From: [Clostridium] symbiosum
Lineage (GTDB): Bacteria; Bacillota; Clostridia; Lachnospirales; Lachnospiraceae
NCBI GenBank assembly: GCA_036419695.1
Contig: CP143946.1
Location: 2,474,001-2,538,000 of the forward strand
DNA: 64,000 bases
Direction: 5' to 3'
Shown here: positions 61,401 to 64,000 of the stretch, piece after piece
Position numbering within the stretch: position 1 is the first letter of the stretch
Layout of the letters: each line of letters starts with the position of its first letter
Program-made: the position numbers and the translations under genes
Notes under the pieces: model-generated
Seen by the model: only the letters and a program-made list of their open reading frames with translations
Databases searched by the model: none
Told to the model about the DNA's origin: nothing

Positions 61401-61989
61401 TGACCACATTCTTGCTTCCGGCAAAGATATCAACGTTATGGTATTTGATACGGAAGTTTACTCCAACACAGGCGGCCAGTCTTCCAAGGCTACACCAACA
61501 GGCGCTGTTGCCCAGTTCGCAGCAGGCGGCAAGGACGTTAAGAAGAAAGACCTTGCTTCCATCGCTATGAGCTACGGCTATGTATACGTTGCACAGATTT
61601 CCATGGGCGCCGACTATGCACAGACTGTAAAGGCACTGGCAGAGGCAGAGGCATATCCGGGACCATCCCTGGTTATCGCTTACGCTCCATGTATCAACCA
61701 CGGTATCAAGAAGGGTATGGACAAAGCCCAGACAGAGGAGAAGCTGGCTGTAGAGTGCGGTTACTGGCACAACTTCCGCTTCAATCCGGCTGCTGAGAAG
61801 AAGTTCAGCCTTGACAGCAAGGCTCCGTCAGGAGACTACCAGGCATTCTTAAACGGCGAGGTTCGTTACACATCCCTTGCACTTAAGAATCCGGAGAGAG
61901 CAAAAGAATTATTCGCTAAGAACGAGGAAGCAGCAAAAGAGAGATATCATTACCTCACAAAACTGGTTACTTTGTACGGAAACGACTAA
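58456..61989 (+). CDS. nifJ: Pyruvate:ferredoxin (flavodoxin) oxidoreductase
   Basis: 1177 residues, the single-chain homodimeric PFOR that turns pyruvate and CoA into acetyl-CoA, CO2 and reduced ferredoxin. Order: N-terminal domain (GNHAAAHASYAYTDVAAIYP, ITPSSPMAE), CoA-binding part, a 2x[4Fe-4S] ferredoxin-like domain (CIQCNFCSYVCP ~693-704 and CTGCGSCANVCP ~747-758), then the TPP domain with CAGCGETPY and GDGWAYDIGFGGVDH (~970). Codon use is strongly biased towards a high-expression set compared with its neighbours. It is a single-gene unit with its own promoter and terminator. Confidence 0.97.
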   Translation: MARKMKTMDGNHAAAHASYAYTDVAAIYPITPSSPMAEATDEWATDGRTNIFGQTVQITEMQSEAGAAGAVHGSLAAGALTTTYTASQGLLLMIPNLYKIAGEQLPGVFNVSARAIASHALSIFGDHSDVYACRQTGCAMLCESSVQEVMDLTPVAHLASIKGKVPFINFFDGFRTSHEIQKVETWDYEDLKEMADMDAIDAFRKNALNPNHPCQRGSAQNPDIFFQVREACNPYYDALPAIVQDYMDKVNAKIGTDYKLFNYYGAPDAEHIIIAMGSVNDTIEETIDYLLAQGRKVGVVKVRLYRPFCADALVDAIPDSVKQISVLDRTKEPGSLGEPLYLDVVAALKGTKFDQTPIFTGRYGLGSKDTTPAQVVAVFDNTVKKQFTVGIVDDVTNLSLELGAPLVTTPEGTVNCKFWGLGADGTVGANKNSIKIIGDNTDMYAQAYFDYDSKKSGGVTMSHLRFGHKPIKSTYLIRKANFVACHNPAYIRKYNMVQECVDGGTFLLNCPWDMEALEQHLPGQVKKFIADHNIKFYTIDGVKLGIETGMGPTRINTILQSAFFKLASIIPEERAIELMKAAAQATYGRKGEDVVKKNWAAIDAGAQNVVEIQVPESWKNAADEGLEMTHATEGREDVVKFVNTVQAAVNAQEGNNLPVSAFVDYVDGTTPSGSSAYEKRGIAVNVPVWNPDNCIQCNFCSYVCPHAVIRPVALTEEEASKAPEGTKTLAMTGMPQYKFAITVSALDCTGCGSCANVCPGKKGEKALVMNSLEKSLAEQKIFDYGQSLEVKQDVIEKFKETTVKGSQFKQPLLEFSGACAGCGETPYAKLITQLFGDRMYISNATGCSSIWGNSSPSTPYTVNKEGKGPAWDNSLFEDCAEFGYGMLLAQNAMRDGLKKKVEDIFASAEASEEVKAACKNWIDTFGSGALNGTATDKLVAALDGIDCPVCKDIVKNKDFLAKKSQWVFGGDGWAYDIGFGGVDHILASGKDINVMVFDTEVYSNTGGQSSKATPTGAVAQFAAGGKDVKKKDLASIAMSYGYVYVAQISMGADYAQTVKALAEAEAYPGPSLVIAYAPCINHGIKKGMDKAQTEEKLAVECGYWHNFRFNPAAEKKFSLDSKAPSGDYQAFLNGEVRYTSLALKNPERAKELFAKNEEAAKERYHYLTKLVTLYGND

Positions 61990-62002
61990 TTATATTATTG
62001 AG

Positions 62003-62032
62003 GGCGGACAGCATTTTGCTGTCCGCCTTTTT
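62003..62032 (+). terminator. PFOR terminator
   Basis: A perfect 11-bp stem GGCGGACAGCA/TGCTGTCCGCC, TTT loop, then TTTTT. Confidence 0.95.
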
Positions 62033-62097
62033 CAGATCATGGGAAAGCGCTCCTGTGATCTGAAAAGTCCACTGGACAGGATGCGCACTTGCGCGGG
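62033..62097 (+). repeat. Palindromic intergenic repeat B, copy 3 (short)
   Basis: CAGATCATGGGA-AAGCGC-TCCTGTGATCTG, then GTCC-ACT-GGAC and GCGC-ACTT-GCGC. The hairpin that is GCCC/GGGC in copies 1-2 is GTCC/GGAC here, so pairing is kept while bases differ. It ends at the ribosome site of the next gene. Confidence 0.75.
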
Positions 62098-62112
62098 AGG
62101 AGGCGGAGAAAC

Positions 62113-63405
62113 ATGACGGGAACAGGATATGCGGTTAAAAAAATCATAGAGAAAACGGAAAAGAGCACGGTTGACTGGAAAAAAGGCGCCACAGGCAACC
62201 GTAGTTTTCCTCTCAAAGAATATAACGGAACCGATTATAAACAGATTTCCAGGAGCGATTTTGCCTCGGAGATACATTCCCTTGAACAAAGCGGGCTTTT
62301 AAAATGTGACTGGTATCAACGTTACAGCGAAGTGAAGGCGGCCGTATACAGGCTGGATGACCTCCCGGAGTTTTACCGGCTGGCCGGCATCAGGGAGAAG
62401 TACAGGCGCCTGGATGCTCTCATCAGGTATATTGAATACCAGGAGGGACTGTTCCGGCAGGAATGGCTCAGGAAAGCGCTCGGCGATATGAGGACAGGTC
62501 TTCGGGCGGGAAAGATTCCGCCAGAGCTTAAGGCTGCGGAAGAATATCTGAGGGATCGCAACAGTCCGGCAGACCAGTGGCCGCAGGAGGCGGAGCAGTG
62601 CGGGAAACTGGAATTGTTCTCCGTCCTCCGGGCGCTGGACCGCCTGGAGGAGCCGGTTTATAAGCGTATTTTCAGCAGCAGTTGCCTGAGGGATATGCTC
62701 ATCGGCGGGAAGACAGTGAAAGCATCCAAGGTATTTGAAAAGAAATACCAGGACGCCGTCATCTCCTTAGCCGTAGCCTATCACGGGAACGTGGACGACA
62801 GCATGGACGCCACGCAGATTCTAAGCCAGCTTAATATCGAAGAATACGCTCAGGAGCTGGCGGTAAAAGGACCTTTAAAAATTGTGCTGGACGGCCGGGA
62901 GATCGATATGTCCTGTTTTACCTACGGCACTGTCTTAAACAGTCAGACGCTGAAGTACGGGCATCCGGCAACTCGTCAGCGCATCAGGCGGATTGTGACC
63001 GTGGAAAATAAGGCCAATTATGAACGTATGGCTTATCGGGAGGATACACTGATTATCTTCTGCCATGGCTATTTCACCCCGCGCGAGCGTGAGTTTCTGA
63101 TTCGGCTTCGCGAGACGCTTCAGGGAGGTGGGGCGGTATATTACCACACCGGAGATCTGGATTACGGCGGCATCTGTATTTTCAGGTATAACAGGGAACG
63201 CATATTTCCGGAGCTGCAGCCGCTGTTTATGGACGAGGAGCAGTACAGGCGCAGCTTTGACAGGGCGGAACCGCTTGAAAAGGAGAGCCTCGAAAAGCTG
63301 AAAAAAATCAGGGAACCGCTGCTGCAGCCCCTGATTGACTGCATTTTGGAGACGGGAATGGGCATTGAGCAGGAAAATTTTCAGGACAACCTTCCAAATC
63401 TTTGA
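62113..63405 (+). CDS. JetD-like (DUF2220) protein with a TOPRIM-type domain, without JetABC
   Basis: 430 residues. The C-terminal half fits the DUF2220/JetD nuclease of Wadjet: VENKANYERM with the TOPRIM Glu (~296), an FCHGYFTPRE turn where Wadjet proteins carry the substrate loop, and YYHTGDLDYGGICIF with the DxD (~347-349). The N-terminal half is helical and not recognised. ATG 62113 has GGAGGAGGCGGAG just upstream; an earlier TTG at 62089 lies in repeat B. Wadjet JetA, JetB and JetC genes are not adjacent (PFOR upstream, MATE downstream). The function of a lone JetD-like protein is unknown. Confidence 0.75.
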   Translation: MTGTGYAVKKIIEKTEKSTVDWKKGATGNRSFPLKEYNGTDYKQISRSDFASEIHSLEQSGLLKCDWYQRYSEVKAAVYRLDDLPEFYRLAGIREKYRRLDALIRYIEYQEGLFRQEWLRKALGDMRTGLRAGKIPPELKAAEEYLRDRNSPADQWPQEAEQCGKLELFSVLRALDRLEEPVYKRIFSSSCLRDMLIGGKTVKASKVFEKKYQDAVISLAVAYHGNVDDSMDATQILSQLNIEEYAQELAVKGPLKIVLDGREIDMSCFTYGTVLNSQTLKYGHPATRQRIRRIVTVENKANYERMAYREDTLIIFCHGYFTPREREFLIRLRETLQGGGAVYYHTGDLDYGGICIFRYNRERIFPELQPLFMDEEQYRRSFDRAEPLEKESLEKLKKIREPLLQPLIDCILETGMGIEQENFQDNLPNL

Positions 63406-63437
63406 TATAATAGAGAAAATGAACCGGAGGAACTTAA

Positions 63438-64000
63438 ATGAACCGTTTATTTTCTGATAAAGAACTGAAGCTGCTGATCGTCCCCCTTCTGATCGAGCAG
63501 GTTCTGGCCATTACGGTGGGAATGGCCGATACAATGATGATATCTTATGCAGGGGAGGCCGCCATATCGGGAGTCGCTCTGGTGGATTTGATCAACCTCC
63601 TTCTAATCAACGTATTCGCGGCCCTGGCGACGGGCGGGGCCGTTGTGTCTTCCCAATATCTGGGGAAGGGCAGTAAGGAGATGTGCAGGGAGTCTGCCGG
63701 TCAGTTACTCATTGTGGCCACCTTCATCTCCCTCGCTATTATGGCAGTTGTGCTGGCGGCGAAACGCCACTTTCTGGGACTTCTGTATCCGACGGTAACG
63801 GAAGATGTTATGGCCAATGCGGTCACCTACCTGCAGATATCGGCCTATTCTTACCCGTTCCTGGCAGTCTTTAACTCCTGTGCCGCGCTGTTCCGTTCCA
63901 TGGGCAATTCCAAGGTTTCGATGAAGGTCTCGGTACTCATGAACCTGATTAATGTGGTGGGCAACGCAATCCTTATTTTCGGCTTTTCCATGGGAGTAGC
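63438..64000 (+). CDS. MATE family efflux protein, N-terminal part (3' end outside window)
   Basis: The first 187 codons of a MATE-type multidrug/toxin exporter run off the window. Marks: LIVPLLIEQVLAITVGMADTMMISYAGE (given in part), the next helix pair with ATGGAVVSSQYLGKG, and AALFRSMGNSKVSMKVSVLMN. The ribosome site CCGGAGG is good; a TATAAT at 63406-63411 overlaps the end of the JetD-like gene. Such proteins export cations using sodium or protons; the substrate is unknown. Confidence 0.9.
   Translation, partial: MNRLFSDKELKLLIVPLLIEQVLAITVGMADTMMISYAGEAAISGVALVDLINLLLINVFAALATGGAVVSSQYLGKGSKEMCRESAGQLLIVATFISLAIMAVVLAAKRHFLGLLYPTVTEDVMANAVTYLQISAYSYPFLAVFNSCAALFRSMGNSKVSMKVSVLMNLINVVGNAILIFGFSMGV

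Overview
The window looks like the chromosome of a spore-forming, strictly anaerobic member of the Lachnospiraceae (a Clostridium symbiosum-like Clostridia member; this placement is inference). The support is an alpha/beta-type small acid-soluble spore protein gene, a long pyruvate:ferredoxin oxidoreductase, the anaerobic (cobalt-early, Cbi-type) cobalamin route, an ispH/rpsA gene pair, Clostridia-type Shine-Dalgarno sites and moderate GC content. No tRNA, rRNA, CRISPR array, prophage or complete insertion sequence was recognised.

Layout. 1-9 kb: the end of a fused TRAP permease, two closely related LysR regulators (854 and 7895) bracketing a broken leucine-rich-repeat gene, a flavodoxin-fold reductase, an M29-like peptidase, a decayed sigma-factor locus, a nitrilase-family amidase and an amino-acid permease. 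9-16 kb: housekeeping genes (radical SAM SPL-like protein, DUF3783, two-domain PPK2, HI0933-type flavoprotein, cmk, ispH, rpsA). 17-20 kb: a PadR/DUF1700/DUF4097 operon, an orphan LytTR response regulator and a spore protein. 20.6-29.9 kb: corrin-ring genes cbiD-L-F-G-H-JE-T-A, followed by a dus gene. 31-37.4 kb: an oligopeptide ABC operon plus a cyclophilin. 38.5-46.4 kb: late cobalamin genes cobT-U-S-(VOC)-(cobU-like)-cbiB-cobD-cbiP-cbiC. 46.6-51.7 kb: a Cys/Gly-rich small protein, AlaX-type editing protein, AI-2E family exporter, CHASE-GGDEF protein and two small unknown genes. 52-55 kb: sirC-hemC-cobA/hemD, which make uroporphyrinogen III, precorrin-2 and sirohydrochlorin from porphobilinogen. 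55.3-64 kb: PHP hydrolase, VanW-type surface protein, PFOR, a lone JetD-like (Wadjet) protein and the start of a MATE exporter.

How the parts fit. The three tetrapyrrole/cobalamin blocks together encode nearly every step from porphobilinogen to cobalamin. Not seen are HemA/L/B, a cobaltochelatase (CbiK/CbiX), an adenosyltransferase and CobC. No B12 box was found ahead of cbiD or cobT. The two large blocks are separated by the opp operon, and that operon is bracketed by paired copies of a structured repeat.

The most interesting content is non-coding. A ~200-bp element bounded by the inverted repeat GTCTTCAGTCCCG/CGGGACTGAAGAC occurs five times plus one remnant, always as a forward copy followed by a reverse copy, at three loci. 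Its helices are kept while their sequence changes between copies, which points to a selected structure. One copy carries a nested 160-bp MITE-like insertion with a TA duplication. A second repeat family (palindrome plus mini-hairpins) lies downstream of four genes, and a third inverted-repeat element supplies the last codons of the PHP gene.
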